From Spirodela intermedia (lineage: Eukaryota > Streptophyta > Magnoliopsida > Alismatales > Araceae): a stretch of 64,000 nt of DNA. The stretch lies in contig LR746274.1 in the NCBI GenBank assembly GCA_902729315.2, positions 4,925,037 through 4,989,036 of the forward strand, given 5' to 3'. The position numbers were made by a program, and so were the translations under genes. Positions 39,836 through 51,763 of this stretch are shown in pieces. Within the stretch, counting starts at the first letter, position 1; every line of letters begins with the position of its first letter. The notes beneath the pieces were generated by a model. It did no database searches, was not told the origin of the DNA, and worked only from the letters and a program-made list of their open reading frames with translations.

Positions 39836-42800
39836 ATGGGCTTGCTCGCCCGTCCTCCTCCTGCTGTCGCATTCCTCTCTCCTCTGAAGCGGAACGCGAG
39901 GCCGGCGGCCATGGCCGGCGCCCCTTCTGCCTGCTCCTCCTCGCCACCGGCCGGCAGGAAGCTGCCGGTGCTACTTTTTGACATCATGGACACCGTCGTT
40001 AGGGATCCGTTCTACGAGGACGTTCCCGCCTTCTTCAGGTTTGGTCCTCGATTTCCTTATTTTGATTGTGGTCGGTGGATTCATGTTATTCGGAGTGTTT
40101 CCGTCCGAACGGACGCTCTGGAACTCTCGCAGCTTATTTCGGTGCGCCTTATGAGCAAATTTCTTCCATTCGATTCCTGATGTAGATGGAATAGATACGA
40201 GTCTGCAGACTCAATCTGTCTCCCGTTTTAAAATATGGAAGGGAAGATGGCGAATTTATCGTTCTTTTTATTCCAACAAAAATTCTCTCCCTGTTGAATC
40301 CTGTATCTATTTGTCGTTTAACCTAAACTGGCAAGTTATCGTGGACAATATCATGCTTTCTAGGTGTTTCCATGTCGTTGCATTCTCAGCCTAACCTGAT
40401 CGGTGGGTACAGCATGACCGGAACAGATGAATTGAATACCTTTATGACTTTTTTTTCATTTCAGCTTTTCTCTGAAAAGGGAAATTTTCAAGTGTTATTT
40501 ACTTCTGAAGTGACGCTTGGTTCTGATGACTGTCACAGACAGGGAAAACCATTAGCATTTCTATCATCATATAAAATATTTATGAAACGATCGCTTCAAT
40601 TCAATCTTCAGATCTCAATGATCAGTCAAGATCAACCTCAATTGTGGGGAATTTCATTTAGATTCCCCACGAAAAAAGTGATTATGATCATTTAAATGTT
40701 ACTTATGTAGCGCTTCATGTGTACCACCTGATAATTAACTAAAGTAATTTGGAAATTCTAATATCTTAGCTCAAGTTTTCTTCTTGGATTAAACGCTTTG
40801 CAGGATGCCGATGAAAGAACTTTTGGAACAGAAACACCCAACTTCATGGATGGACTTTGAGAAGGGCCTGATTGATGAGGTATGACAGTATCTTTTAACT
40901 TTGTATTTTTTTTAAAATGAAATTCTTATAGCTTGAGTTAAATATGCATTCATTGATTATCCTGCAAGAATTGGATGGTAGCGAGGCAAAGAGAGAGTTG
41001 ACTTTCAAACGAAAAGGTTCCAAGATCAGATAGCTTCGATTTAATTTGACTTTTGGTTTGGGTTTGAGATCCATGAGATTGGCCTCACCTGGCATATGGG
41101 TTCACATTTCTCTGATCTTCCTCAAAGATTATCAACAAAAGTATCAGTCATGTTATCAAACTTGTATGAAGTTGATTGCTTCAGCTATGGGTTTATTGAT
41201 CTTTGTTCAGCTGGTTTTGGACCCATTTTTCCCAAGAGATTTCATAGGATAGGAAGAGGGGCCCAAAATGAAAGTGTTGAGACTAATCTCTTGTACTTGG
41301 TGTACTTTATAGCCACATCTCTTTATTTCTTTGTGTATACCTATCTAGCTATCTATAGATAGGTAGATAGATAGATAGATGGATGGATAGATAGATAGAT
41401 AGATAGATAGATGGATGGATAGATAGATAGATAGATAGATAGATAGACAGTATTAACGCATCCAATGAACACAATGTTGAGATTAAGTTTCAAAGCGGAT
41501 TGAATAAATTTACGAGGGCTTCACTTTAATGATTTCCGCATCACCCAGGCCCAAGGCTTTTTGAAATCAAAAGCCGGCTTGCCTCTTTTAGTTTTATTGC
41601 CGATCTTTGAACATTTTTCCATAGCTCTTTTGCCCTCCACAAATTTTTCGTTTTCCAAATCAAACCCAGAACATAAGCCACACCAGTCTATATTGTAATG
41701 AACCAATATTAATGAAGCTTTGACGAGAAACACTGGACTCTACTGAAAAGGAGGAAGGATAGGTCGTAAGTTATGCTACCTTGTTCATACAGAAGCCATG
41801 TTCGTCATGAACTTAATCTGCGCTATGGATGCCTGGAGAGAAGACACTCAACTGATGGGTCTCCCATTTTAGAAATCCTTTTAGAAATGGAAATAAAGAT
41901 GAGATAATTTCATAGTTACTTTGTCGATGATAGTCAGATATTTTAAACAGAATTTGCTGTTAATTTTCTCATGGTTAGAACTGAAAAGAGCCAGTTTGGG
42001 TAGTTTGGAATCCCCTGGTTCCTGGGGGTGTATGCAAAGAGAAAATAGGTGGAAAATCAAATTGTATTAAGCATTATTTTATAAATAAAAGATAATTAAA
42101 ACTTTGTTTCTCTTCGTCGAGAAGGCCTTGGAAGGGTGAGAAATGATCGTTGACCGAGAAATGATTGAACGGATCATATCTTATTGTGACCAATAATGGC
42201 GTTGGAGATGAGAAGAATCCAAGGAATTGGGTATTTCCAGAAGAATTGAAAAGGGAAACAGAGGGTTAATCTGCATTGGCTTAGAGAAGGACTACAGCAT
42301 TGCCTATTCTCATCAGAAATACGAACTGTTTTAATCTAGTTGCCACAATAATAACAGTATTTCTGAAATCGAAAAGTCTGTTCATCGTTTTATTTTAATA
42401 GTTGGGTAAGTAAGTCTCACGCAGAAATTTAAAAGCAGTCTGGTCACCACCACCACACCAACTCCACACCAAGACCGCCTTGAGATTTCTTCTGGGTCAT
42501 ACAACCTTCAAGTTAACTCAATCACAACAACGAGCTAAGCCTGACTTGACAGCGAGCTCTAACACCACAAATAACAAAGTACAGTTATAAATAACTTCGA
42601 AACAACCTGCCAGATCTAGAAAAATGGTTCTTCTATGTCAGAAGCTTCAAACAAAACACACTTCCAAGATACTTGGAAAGGCTGGAGCTTTGAGTGCTTG
42701 ATCTTTTTTAGGAATGACTTAATTATTAACCTAAATGAGGATTTGATCATAGTCTCAAAAGATAGTCCATAATCTCCTTGCAATTTACTTCTATTTCGGA

Positions 42801-44273
42801 TTCATTTTTGTAAAGACTTTGCATTCTAACACATGTCGCTGTGGACTGGCATTTTACTATCCGTGCTATGAAAATCAGCATTAATTAAATTATGCGGAGA
42901 TGCATTTGACATGTTCCGTTGACTTAGTGAGAAAGGATGATGGGCGCTATCTTTACCGGCCATTCCTTGGACTGGAAGAGAGGATTTCCACTGTCCTTGA
43001 GATAAATTTCTTCAAGCCACACTGAGATTGACACTTTGTGGGAGTCAAGAGTCAGATCCCCTTGAATAGGTCAAGAAATGTAGGGAACCCCGTTGACTAA
43101 TTTCTCAGCTTGTTATGGTTCTTCTATGGAGCACTCTAACACTTATCCTTCGGTCCCTTTCATATTCTCGATCGATCAAGTTAATTATATTATATTTTCT
43201 TGGCATCAGGTAGAGCTAGCCAGGAGATTCTTCAAGGATGGGAGACCCATTGACTTAGAAGGTAAGAATTACTGGAAAAGATCGAAGGCCTCCTATTTAA
43301 TTAGGAAAGAAATATTTTTCAGAACAATATCATATCAGCTTGGAATTCTCGCTAAAACACTCATTCAACCATTTTTAAGCGCCGCCATGTTTCTTGCCCG
43401 TTGACTCGCGTCTCTTCTTCAGGTCTCAAAGATTGCATGAGGAGAGGATATTCATACATTGATGGCATCGAAGATTTGCTTCGAAGTCTGAAGAGCGGGA
43501 GCTACGAGATGCACGCATTCACCAACTACCCCATTTGGTTAAAAAATAATAATAATAATTCGTTCTTCGCATAATTGCCTTCTCCTAATCATCGGTTTTT
43601 TTTTTTTAATCTCAAAAAATACATCCGACCCAATCCACAGGTACTCGATGATCGAAGAGAAGCTGAAGATCTCAACCTACTTGTCCTGGACATTCTGCTC
43701 TTGCACCACCGGTAATTACGCGCATTTATTATTTTCCAAAGTGAGAAAAATCAGGCATTTTCCACTTAAGTTATTAATAATTCGAGATGAACTAAGTCCA
43801 ATTGAAAATAATTGTTAGGAAAACGGAAGCCGGCCGCCGAGTTCTACATGGAGGCTTCTCGGCACCTCCGGGTCGATCCCGCATGCTGTATCTTCATAGA
43901 TGACAGGTATGAAACACCTTGGAGTGTTTTATAGTGGGCCATATGTAGATATGAAGCCCGCCCGGGGCAACCCGGCCCGGCCCGATATGATGCCACGTGG
44001 CAGGACTCTGAGAGGAGAGTCGGGATGGGATTATATACCTCCGCGCTTATATATTTCATATCTGAAGATATTGTGGTGCAAACTGGTTCCAGGATGGGAA
44101 ACGTGGAGGCTGCCATTAATGCCGGCATGAAGGGCGTGCTCTTCAGAGATGCAGCTTCTCTCCGGCAAGATCTGTCCCTGCTGGGCGTCCGAGCTGAGCT
44201 CTTCGGCGGAGATGGTGTCGAAGATGACGAGCCTGTTCATGTCGAGAGACCCCACGGAATTGAACAACCTTGA
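39836..44273 (+). CDS. FHY1: HAD-superfamily FMN hydrolase, chloroplast type
   Basis: Seven exons: 39836-40038, 40804-40879, 43210-43261, 43423-43537, 43641-43711, 43819-43906, 44093-44273; 786 nt, 261 aa, all phases consistent. The family dephosphorylates FMN to riboflavin in plastids. The N-terminus (about 1-40) is basic, Ala/Pro/Ser-rich and nearly free of acidic residues, as in a transit peptide. HAD motif I reads FDIMDT (48-53), so the +2 residue after the nucleophile Asp49 is Met, as I recall for plant homologues. Motif II is HAFTNYP. Motif III reads GKRKPAAEFY, keeping Lys but with the usual KPDP changed to KPAA. Motif IV is IFIDDR. In-frame ATGs at 39731 and 39794 could extend the start; 39836 is my choice. 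It converges on CLV2, 171 bp away. Confidence 0.9.
41357..41447. repeat. (GATA)n/(GATG)n microsatellite in FHY1 intron 2
   Basis: About 22 tetranucleotide units, mostly GATA with GGAT interruptions, inside the 2.3-kb intron 2 (40880-43209). The rest of that intron holds no recognisable gene. Confidence 0.95.
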
Positions 44274-44306
44274 TATTCAGATGAATTCCCGAAGAACTTG
44301 CCTTCT

Positions 44307-44385
44307 TTCGATCTTCTGTTCTTCATCTGTTTCCTCATTTGGGCAGTTCCTTCGATCTTCTGTTCATCTTCTGTTTCCCCATTTG
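44307..44385. repeat. Short tandem duplication in the FHY1/CLV2 spacer
   Basis: The word 'ttcgatcttctgttc' followed by 'tctgtttcc.catttg' occurs at 44307-44341 and again at 44351-44385. It sits in the 171-bp gap between two convergent stop codons, so it is probably part of both 3'UTRs. Confidence 0.8.
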
Positions 44386-44444
44386 AGATCGAAATCCTGC
44401 GCCGCTGAAATGGAGAAGATTCCTAGGGGGTGGTGGAGCTGAGC

Positions 44445-46670
44445 TCAGGTCCCCGCCTTGAAGGCGTAGAAGACGAAGGCCCGCGCGCGTGGGGAGCAGC
44501 ACATGGCGAGCATGGAGATGTAGGAGCTCACGGCGGCGCTGAGGATGAAAGCCCAGAAGGAGACGACTCCCTCCCCGGCGGCGCCGCCGCCACCCCGCAG
44601 GCCTCCCGCCGCCGCCGCCGGTAAGTTCCCACAGACCTCCAAACACAGCCCCGGGTTGCCGGAGAAAGCCCCCGGGAACCTCTCCATCACCTTCTTCTCC
44701 GGCGCCGGCCCCGTCAGGCAGTTGAAGGAGAGGTTCAGCTCCCTCAGCTGCGGCAGCGCAGAGATCTCCCTCGCCGGAACCTCGCCGGAGAGCTTGTTGT
44801 GGGAGAGGTCCAGCGCCACAAGGCTCTGCATCTTTCCCGCCGCCCCCACCGCCGGAATCTCTCCGACGAGGAAGTTGTTCGAGAGGTTCAGGAACTGGAT
44901 CCCCCGCAGCCCCAGCAACCCCTCCGGGATCTCTCCCTGGAGAACGTTGCCGGAGAGGTCGATCCCCGCCGGCGACAGCAGCACGTAGCTCAGCTCCACC
45001 TCGCCGCCTCCGGCGAGATCCACCGCTGTCGCCGTGACTCTGTACGCCTCGCCGCCACCGCTGCTGGGGCTGCTGCTGCTATGGAGCTCGCCGTTGAAGG
45101 GCTCGCTGAGGTTGAAGTCGCCATCGGGGATGGCGCCCGCGAAGCGGTTGCCGGAGAGGTCGACAGTGCGGAGATTCGGAAAGGAGAATATCCAGTCGGG
45201 GATCTCGCCGGAGAAGAAGTTTCCGGCGAGGGAAAGGTACCGGAGGCTCCGCCACCTGACGACGACGGCGCCGGTGAGCTCTCCGGAGAGCTGGTTGGAT
45301 TGGAGATCGACGACCTCCAGCGACCTGCAACCCGCCAGCGGCAGCGGGATCTCGCCGGAGAACCTGTTCGCCGCTAGATCGAGGATCCTCAAGCTGTCTA
45401 GCGCGTCCAGCTCCGGTGGGAGCTCGCCGGAGAAGTTGTTGTGGTCGAGCTTGAGCTGCCATAGCTGGAAGCAGGCGGCGATCCCGGGGGGGATCTCGCC
45501 GGAGAGGGTGTTGTGGGAGAGATCCAGCACTTGCAGGTACGTGAGGTTCCCAATGGCGGGGGGGATCTCGCCGGAGAGCAGGTTGCTTGAGAGGAACAGC
45601 CCCAGGAGGCTCCTCAGACCTGCGATCTCCCCGGAGATCTCGCCGGAGAAACGGTTCCTGGATAGATCCAGCAGCAGCAGCGCAGAGGATCCTCCGGCAA
45701 TCTTCCCGGGGATGTGGCCGGAGAGCTCGTTGGAGCTGAGATCCAGCGCCTTCAACTCCGGCGAGAAGACGAGCCTCGGGGAGAGGCCGTACTGCAGGCC
45801 ATTGCCGGAGAGGTTGAGCTCTGCCAGTCGCCGGAGATGGGAGAGGCAGGTGGGGATCCCTCCAGCGAGGGAGTTGCAGGACAGATCGAGGACCTTCAGA
45901 GTTCCATTGGAGGCGGAGAAGCAGGGGACCGTGCCGGAGAAGTTGTTCCCCGCCAGGCGGAGCGCCACCAGCGAGGAGTCGAAGTCCGACAGCTCGCCAA
46001 TGAGCTTGTTGTCGGAGAGATCCAGATGCCGCAGGGACCGGAGCTTGAAGAAGCCCTCGGGGATGGATCCCTGGAAGGAATCGGAGGAGAGGTCGAGCTT
46101 CCTAAGCAGGGAGAAGTTGGCGATCCAGTCCGGGAGGCGGCCGCCGAGGGCGGGGTTGCCGGAGACGACGAGCTCGCGGAGGTGCCGGAGCCCGGCGAGC
46201 TCCGGCGGGAGCTCGCCGGAGAAGTGGTTCCCCGCCAAGTCCAGTCGCCGGAGGGCGGAGAGCTCGCCGAAGCAGGAGGGGATTGCTCCGGCGAGGGAGT
46301 TGCCGGAGAGAACGAGGGTTTCCAGCAGGGAGAGCCGGCAGATCCCCCGGTGGATGGTTCCCGAGAGGTTGAAGCCTGCGAGGTCTATTCCCACCACTCG
46401 TACTCTAACGTCGTTCCTGCAAGAGATTCCGGTCCAGTTGGTGCAGACAGCGGAGGAGGCGCCGCCGCCGCCGCCGGTCCAGGTGGTGAGGGCGCCGCCG
46501 GGGTCTACCAGAAGGGAGCGGAGCTGGAGGAGGGCTTCTGTGTCCCCGGAGTCGAGCTCCGCCGCCGCCGCCGGCTGTGGGAGGCGGAGGACGACGACGG
46601 CGACGACGATCCAGAGGTGGAGGAGCGAGGGGACTCCCCAGCGACTCCGCGGAACCCTTGCTCGTTCCAT
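44445..46670 (-). CDS. CLV2: CLAVATA2-type leucine-rich-repeat receptor-like protein
   Basis: Intronless, 741 aa. A signal peptide lies at about 1-37 (hydrophobic core IVVAVVVL, cut near AAAA/ELD). Then come an N-terminal LRR cap with the CxxWxGIxC-like TNWTGISC, and about twenty extracellular LRRs of the plant LxGxIP type. An island with no LRR pattern (about 527-590, Gly/Ser-rich then ATAVDLAGGGEVELSY) is followed by the last LRRs. A transmembrane segment (FWAFILSAAVSSYISMLA) leads to a short basic tail with no kinase. This layout matches CLV2 of Arabidopsis and FEA2 of maize, which pair with the pseudokinase CORYNE to perceive CLE peptides and limit meristem size. The start lies just after a CT-rich leader run. 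The long open frames on the opposite strand are shadows of its GC-rich repeats. Confidence 0.94.
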   Translation of the reverse strand: MERARVPRSRWGVPSLLHLWIVVAVVVLRLPQPAAAAELDSGDTEALLQLRSLLVDPGGALTTWTGGGGGASSAVCTNWTGISCRNDVRVRVVGIDLAGFNLSGTIHRGICRLSLLETLVLSGNSLAGAIPSCFGELSALRRLDLAGNHFSGELPPELAGLRHLRELVVSGNPALGGRLPDWIANFSLLRKLDLSSDSFQGSIPEGFFKLRSLRHLDLSDNKLIGELSDFDSSLVALRLAGNNFSGTVPCFSASNGTLKVLDLSCNSLAGGIPTCLSHLRRLAELNLSGNGLQYGLSPRLVFSPELKALDLSSNELSGHIPGKIAGGSSALLLLDLSRNRFSGEISGEIAGLRSLLGLFLSSNLLSGEIPPAIGNLTYLQVLDLSHNTLSGEIPPGIAACFQLWQLKLDHNNFSGELPPELDALDSLRILDLAANRFSGEIPLPLAGCRSLEVVDLQSNQLSGELTGAVVVRWRSLRYLSLAGNFFSGEIPDWIFSFPNLRTVDLSGNRFAGAIPDGDFNLSEPFNGELHSSSSPSSGGGEAYRVTATAVDLAGGGEVELSYVLLSPAGIDLSGNVLQGEIPEGLLGLRGIQFLNLSNNFLVGEIPAVGAAGKMQSLVALDLSHNKLSGEVPAREISALPQLRELNLSFNCLTGPAPEKKVMERFPGAFSGNPGLCLEVCGNLPAAAAGGLRGGGGAAGEGVVSFWAFILSAAVSSYISMLAMCCSPRARAFVFYAFKAGT

Positions 46671-47202
46671 TTTAGAGAGAGAGAGAGGAAGGGGGGTGAG
46701 GAAAGACAGGGCTAGGGTTTTGGATTGAGGAAGGGCGGCTTTTCCGGTGGCTTCCCGCCGAGCTGATTCCTTCCGCAGATACTGTCAGCCGGTCCGGTCC
46801 GGTTCGGTCGAGGCGGTCCGGTCGGGCTTGGAATTCTGAGAGCCTATTAAGAACATATCGCAAGGGCCCATTAAGCTATATAGCTGGTCGACCTGTACTA
46901 CAGGATACGACCCACCAGGTGGGGCTATTCTCTGGTTATACTTGTCAGGAAATTAAAATTTGTATATATTTTCTCATATTTCAGGGGTTAAAAAGTATAG
47001 AGCATGGCACAGATGGGTTGTGGCATATCCTTGACTACCCCTCTCTTTATATTTAGTCCAATTATTTGTGCCCATTCGCTCTCTCTCTCTCTCCATACGT
47101 CGTCTCGTATGCTGGGCACATAAAAAGCGAAGCCATTAGGAGGAGCCAAGAATAATAACCTATCTAGCGAGAAACTTTACACGGGGCAGTGAGGCCCCCG
47201 CC
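46671..47202 (-). promoter_or_regulatory. CLV2 leader/promoter overlapping the PUB45 3' end
   Basis: Only 532 bp separate the PUB45 stop codon from the CLV2 start, both minus strand. CLV2 is preceded by a CT run (46674-46688 on the plus strand as GA). A TATATA lies at 46877-46882, next to a GGGCCC/GGCCCAT word typical of plant site II elements. The promoter must therefore be short or share the PUB45 3'UTR. Confidence 0.5.
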
Positions 47203-50200
47203 TTAGCACTGGTACACTGAGAAGTTTTTGTTCTTCCACATGGAGCTCAACGTCCTCCCCAGCTTCTTCGACTTGGACTTGCACAGCGGCTTCCCCTCTC
47301 CACCTCCTCCCTCCCCCACCCCCGCCGCCGCCGCCGCCCCGGCAGCTCCCCCACCGCTGCTGCCCTCCCCGCAATTCGGCGCCACTCGCTGCCGCTGCTC
47401 CCTGAAGGCCGTGAGTAGGCTCTGCGCCTTCTCCCTGGCCCGCGACGTGCCGTTCACCGACAGGGACACCAGCGCAGGGATCACTCCCTCCTGTAGCACC
47501 AGGTGGCTGCAGCAATCGTCGCCATCGCAGAGCACCAAGAGGCACGCCACCGCCTGCTCCTGCTCGGCAGCCTCCCCCATGTCCAGCAGCGCCGCCAGCG
47601 CGCCAATCAGCCCCGGCGCCGCCACAATTTCCTTCTTCCCCCCCGGCGATGAGCCCAAATTGGTGAAGATCGCGACCGACTTCTCCACCCAGGTGCTCCC
47701 CTCCGGCTCTGGCGGCCCCGCCACGGCGGCATGGAGGGCCTCCACGATGCCCGCTGCGATCAGCCCGGCGGCATTCGGCGGGTGGCCGGAGAGGTTGTAC
47801 AGCGCGTGGAGGGCGTCGGCCTTGCACTGTGCGCCGGCGTGGGCGGCGTGCAGGAGCTTCACCAGCTGCGGCACGGCGGCGCTGGCGCCAATGGCCGGCT
47901 TGGCCTCGTCGAGACAGGAGAGGTTGAGGAAGAGGGCCGTCGCCGCCTCGTAGGAGGAATTCTGCATCATCTCCTCCAGCAGTGGGATGATCCCCCCAGA
48001 CAAGATCAACCCCTTGTTCCTGCGACAACCACCCAAATGAGGAAATCAGGAGGAGGAAGATGCAGTCAACCCAAATGCGATTGAGATCAGATCGGAAGAT
48101 CCCCATGAGAAGAATGTGCCCACATTTGAGATCATATCGATGTACTAACAAAAATCACCATCACAGATACTCAAGATATTGTCTGGAGAGGTAGATAGAT
48201 GGGACTATGCCTTGCTCGATGAGGATGCTGGCTTTATTGCGAGCCAAAAAACCCATTTTTACCGAACAACATGAGATTTTCAGCAATCAATCCTTTGATC
48301 AAGCGATGCCCATATGCGCTAAGGCATTGTTAGATTCATTGCCAGGCTTCTTTGGTATTTCATTCGCAGAGTTTTTTTCTACATGATATGGAAGGGTTGC
48401 ATGCTAAGAACATTGCCAAGAGTGAGCATTAATATAAATAAAAAGAATAATAAAAATATTAAGGATTTTCTCTTGCTTCAGTTGAAAACCGGAGAACACA
48501 ACGATTACAAATCGGACGAAATGACAGCGAGGTGTTCTTGATGAGCTGGTCAATGGGCCCAACAGATCCTAAAAGGGAAACTAGGAGCAGCGCCCAGAAG
48601 GTCAACGCTCCCTCCTCCAGGCTGCCCACTTGCCGTCCCCCCATGAGCCCAGGCAGATTGAAAAGAAGAGAGAAATAAGAAACAGAGAAAGAAAGGAAAG
48701 AGACTTCACCTGTTGTTGTTGACGGCGAGATTGAAGAGAGCCATGGCCCCAACATCCTGGCAAGCCCCATCTCCTTCACTGATCGCCAGCGCAAGGAACT
48801 GAACCAGAGCCTCCACAAACCCATTGCCGCCCATGTAAATCCTCGCCTCCTCATCATCCTTGAGGATGAACCTTATCTCCTCCACCACCCTGCACTTCTT
48901 CCCCAAGTCATCCCCTTCGCAGAGAGCTGATAGCAGGTTTTCCAATCTCTGCAGCTCGTCCGTCTCATATTCAGGGCAACAGCCGCCGCTCAGGTTTTCC
49001 CCGCCATTGTTCGCCGGAGGCACCACCTTCACGTCGTTCAGCTTGCAAGAGTCAATGCTCCCCACGGAGCGGGAGTCTGTGGCCTCACACTCTGACAGGG
49101 CCAGCCGCCAATAAGTCAGCTCAACAGGATCGGGGGGGGCCTCAGGGATGGCGATCCCATTCTGCTCGCACCAGTTGGCGATCAAGCCCTTCACACAGTA
49201 GTTTGGAGTCAGGCAGAGATGAGAGAGCTGCTGCTGAGTCTTCGGGCAGGTTCTGTGGCCCTCGTTAAGCCATTTCTCAATGCAGGCCCGCTCATAGGTC
49301 TGCCCAGAGGAGATGATGACCGGATCATACATGATCTGCAGGGATATTGGGCAGTGGAGCTCCTCTGGCGGCACAGGCATGCCGCCGGATTTTCTGCTAC
49401 TTGGCTTCAGGCTGAACGAGCTGATCTTCGCTAGCTGTCTCTCAAAAGCCTGCCCATTTGCACTGAGAACAGAGCATTCTTCAAAGCTGCTGAGCACGGT
49501 GGGAGAGCATGGAGCTGAGCCTTGGGAGTCGGTGTCATCTGACAACTCACTTCTGAAGAGCTTCGAGTATTTCCTCATTAAGTGCAGTATGTACAACACA
49601 ATGGATTCTTTCCGCCAGTCCTCCTCAGCTCGCGCTCTCTCAATGAGCTTCTTGAGGGCCCGTCGCTCTGTGAGAGCAGCCTTTGAGGATATGATCCCCA
49701 GTTTCGTAGCAGCTTGGTGAAAGATTTCAAGCTCCACAGTGTCGTTGGAGTTGCTGTTGAGTTTTCTCTCCTTCTGAAGCAACTGGATCACAACCTCGCC
49801 AACATTCTTTTCTGAGTGATCTAATGCAAACACAGTCTGCTCCAGCTCATTCACAATCTCCATGATCTGCACCAGGAAGGTTCATGAGAGTCGAGTCGAT
49901 GAAGAAAGAATATGAGTAAGTGCGAAAAAAGTATTGAATGGGAATTTTCCATTAACGAACCAGAATAAGTTAAATATGAACGATTCCCTAAAAAATAAAC
50001 CAGTAATATAGTGAAGAAACTAAGTGCGTAATTAATGATTCTACTTATAATGGATGCCGATGAAAGCTTTTTACTTTACTTCCCTCTAAGCAATTAAAAT
50101 TCAGAACAGCCGTCGTTGAAATTTGAGAGGAGATATGCAAGAGAATCCAGTAACAGAACAGGAAATATAAGACAAGTTCTTTACATGGGCTGTTCATAAC

Positions 50201-51763
50201 TGCAATCGAGAAGGCCAAATTGGAAAACTTCAATGCATAAATGTTGAAATCAACAGAACAGAAAATAAACCAGCGGTAGGACAGAGAAGAGAAATGATTA
50301 AAATGGGCCGTCTACAACAGCAATCAAGAAGGCTAGGTTGGAAGACATCAATGCATAAATGACTCAAATCAACAGGTCAGTTCAGAGATACCATCCCCAG
50401 TAATGTTGACAGGACATATGGGGAAAGATACCTGGAAGCCAATAGATTCCGGCATAATGTCTTCAACGCCCCTGAGACTTCCAAGAAGAGCATGTTTTGC
50501 CTTTTCAAATTTTTGAAGAATTGATTCGCCTGTGATGGCCTGAAGAATAAATATGACAATGAAAAAGGATTGCCACTCGAGTACTCATCATATAAATAAA
50601 TAGTTGCCATAAGGACAAGAAAGAATATGGGCTCTCTGGCATCAAACACAGTGATATTTAATTGTGCCCCAGGAACTGGCAGCAGTTCCTTAAAAATGGT
50701 TTCCACTTTCGCTGATATTATCTAAGGCCGCTAAGTGTCGTTACAGACAGATTAAATGCACCATGAGCAGGTGCGACAGTCACTTGACTAACGGCAGAAG
50801 AAATTACGTTTTACAATGGGCACAATGAATCATTTCCAAAAGGGACTCGACAATTTACTCAGAATCAGGTAAAAACGAATCTTCATTATCTTTCTAAAAG
50901 TGAAATACAATTACCAAGTAAAGTTTACTCGATTCAGAGCAGTGACGAAGCAGATTCTTGGCTTTGTCAATAGCCACATGCAAAGAACATAGAGCCTGGA
51001 TGCCAGATTTACTTCTTGGTCGTTCCGCCTCTATGGCTGGAAATATTTCCAGCACTTTGCAAACAATTGAAGAAAGAGCCTTACACATCCCTCCATGTAA
51101 CTGCACATCAAAATAACTTTTTTTTATTATATGGATCCAATTAACGAGTTTTCCGGTCTGTCAGAGCTGTGCTGAATGTAAAGAGTAGTGCTGTGGAAAT
51201 TGTATGAAGGTGACGGCCATCCACGGGGAGCAGAAATGTGCATGCTATCTGGTACACTATAAAGACAACAAAGCATCACAACCCAAAAATAAAATAAAAT
51301 ATCCACTTTTCTAGTTGCACGACACTGATAATTTTAAGCGACTTCATAAATGATTTGGAAATACGAAGATTGTTATTCTCTTTTTCATAGGTTTTCAAAG
51401 AATTTGGGAACTCTGCCAGAAGAATGCAATATAATAAAAAGAAGGAATATCAATCAAATATGTACATATATATAAATTCGCATAAATCTGTGCTTTAATT
51501 ATAGAATATCAAACACGAATGAACTTCAGCATGTTCAACAATTCAAATGGCCAGATGCCAGATAGAAGATAAAAGTATCTCAATATACATGTTTCTATAA
51601 GTAGCCAGAACAGGACCTTCCTCCGCCGTGATTACGATTTTTTAATGAAAAGGAAAGAGCATGGCAAATAAAACAATTTATGTTGAACTTTCAGTTGGTG
51701 CAATTCGAATACCTTGGCATCGCCAACAATGAACATATTTTCTTCATTTTCAGATGAGTCCAT
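47203..51763 (-). CDS. PUB45: U-box/ARM-repeat E3 ubiquitin ligase, PUB45 type
   Basis: Five exons: 51763-51713, 51100-50915, 50539-50432, 49866-48710, 48019-47203; 2319 nt, 772 aa. The N-terminal UND region includes LHGGMCKALSSIVCKVLEIF and RPRSKSGIQALCSLH (about 18-79). The U-box lies at about 281-353 (VPPEELHCPISLQIMYDPVI through LTPNYCVKGLIANWCEQNG), which recruits E2 enzymes and ubiquitinates target proteins. ARM repeats span about 420-720, with NNGNR-like junctions and ALFNLAVNNNR. A Gly/Ala-rich linker leads to the conserved tail KNKNFSVYQC. Length and exon phases agree with the PUB6/7/45 clade, whose members act in defence and hormone signalling. Targets are unknown here. The name PUB45 is by remembered similarity; PUB6 or PUB7 are alternatives. 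Confidence 0.93.
50152..50382. repeat. Tandem duplication, period about 120 bp, in PUB45 intron 3
   Basis: Bases about 50152-50264 and 50276-50382 share 'caatc.agaaggc.a.ttgga' and 'catcaatgcataaatg'-like blocks. Both units lie inside the intron between exons 3 and 4 (49867-50431). Confidence 0.7.

Noticed and set aside
45714-46715. 333-codon plus-strand open frame
   Set aside because: Another CLV2 antisense shadow, Gly/Glu-rich and repetitive with the LRR period.
45034-46728. 564-codon plus-strand open frame
   Set aside because: It is antisense to CLV2. The periodic, GC-rich LRR repeats keep the opposite frames open, and the translated product is Ser/Arg/Pro-biased with no domain.
47177-48151. 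324-codon minus-strand open frame over PUB45 exon 5
   Set aside because: Shifted frame of the real exon. The other frame matches the ARM repeats and the conserved SVYQC end.
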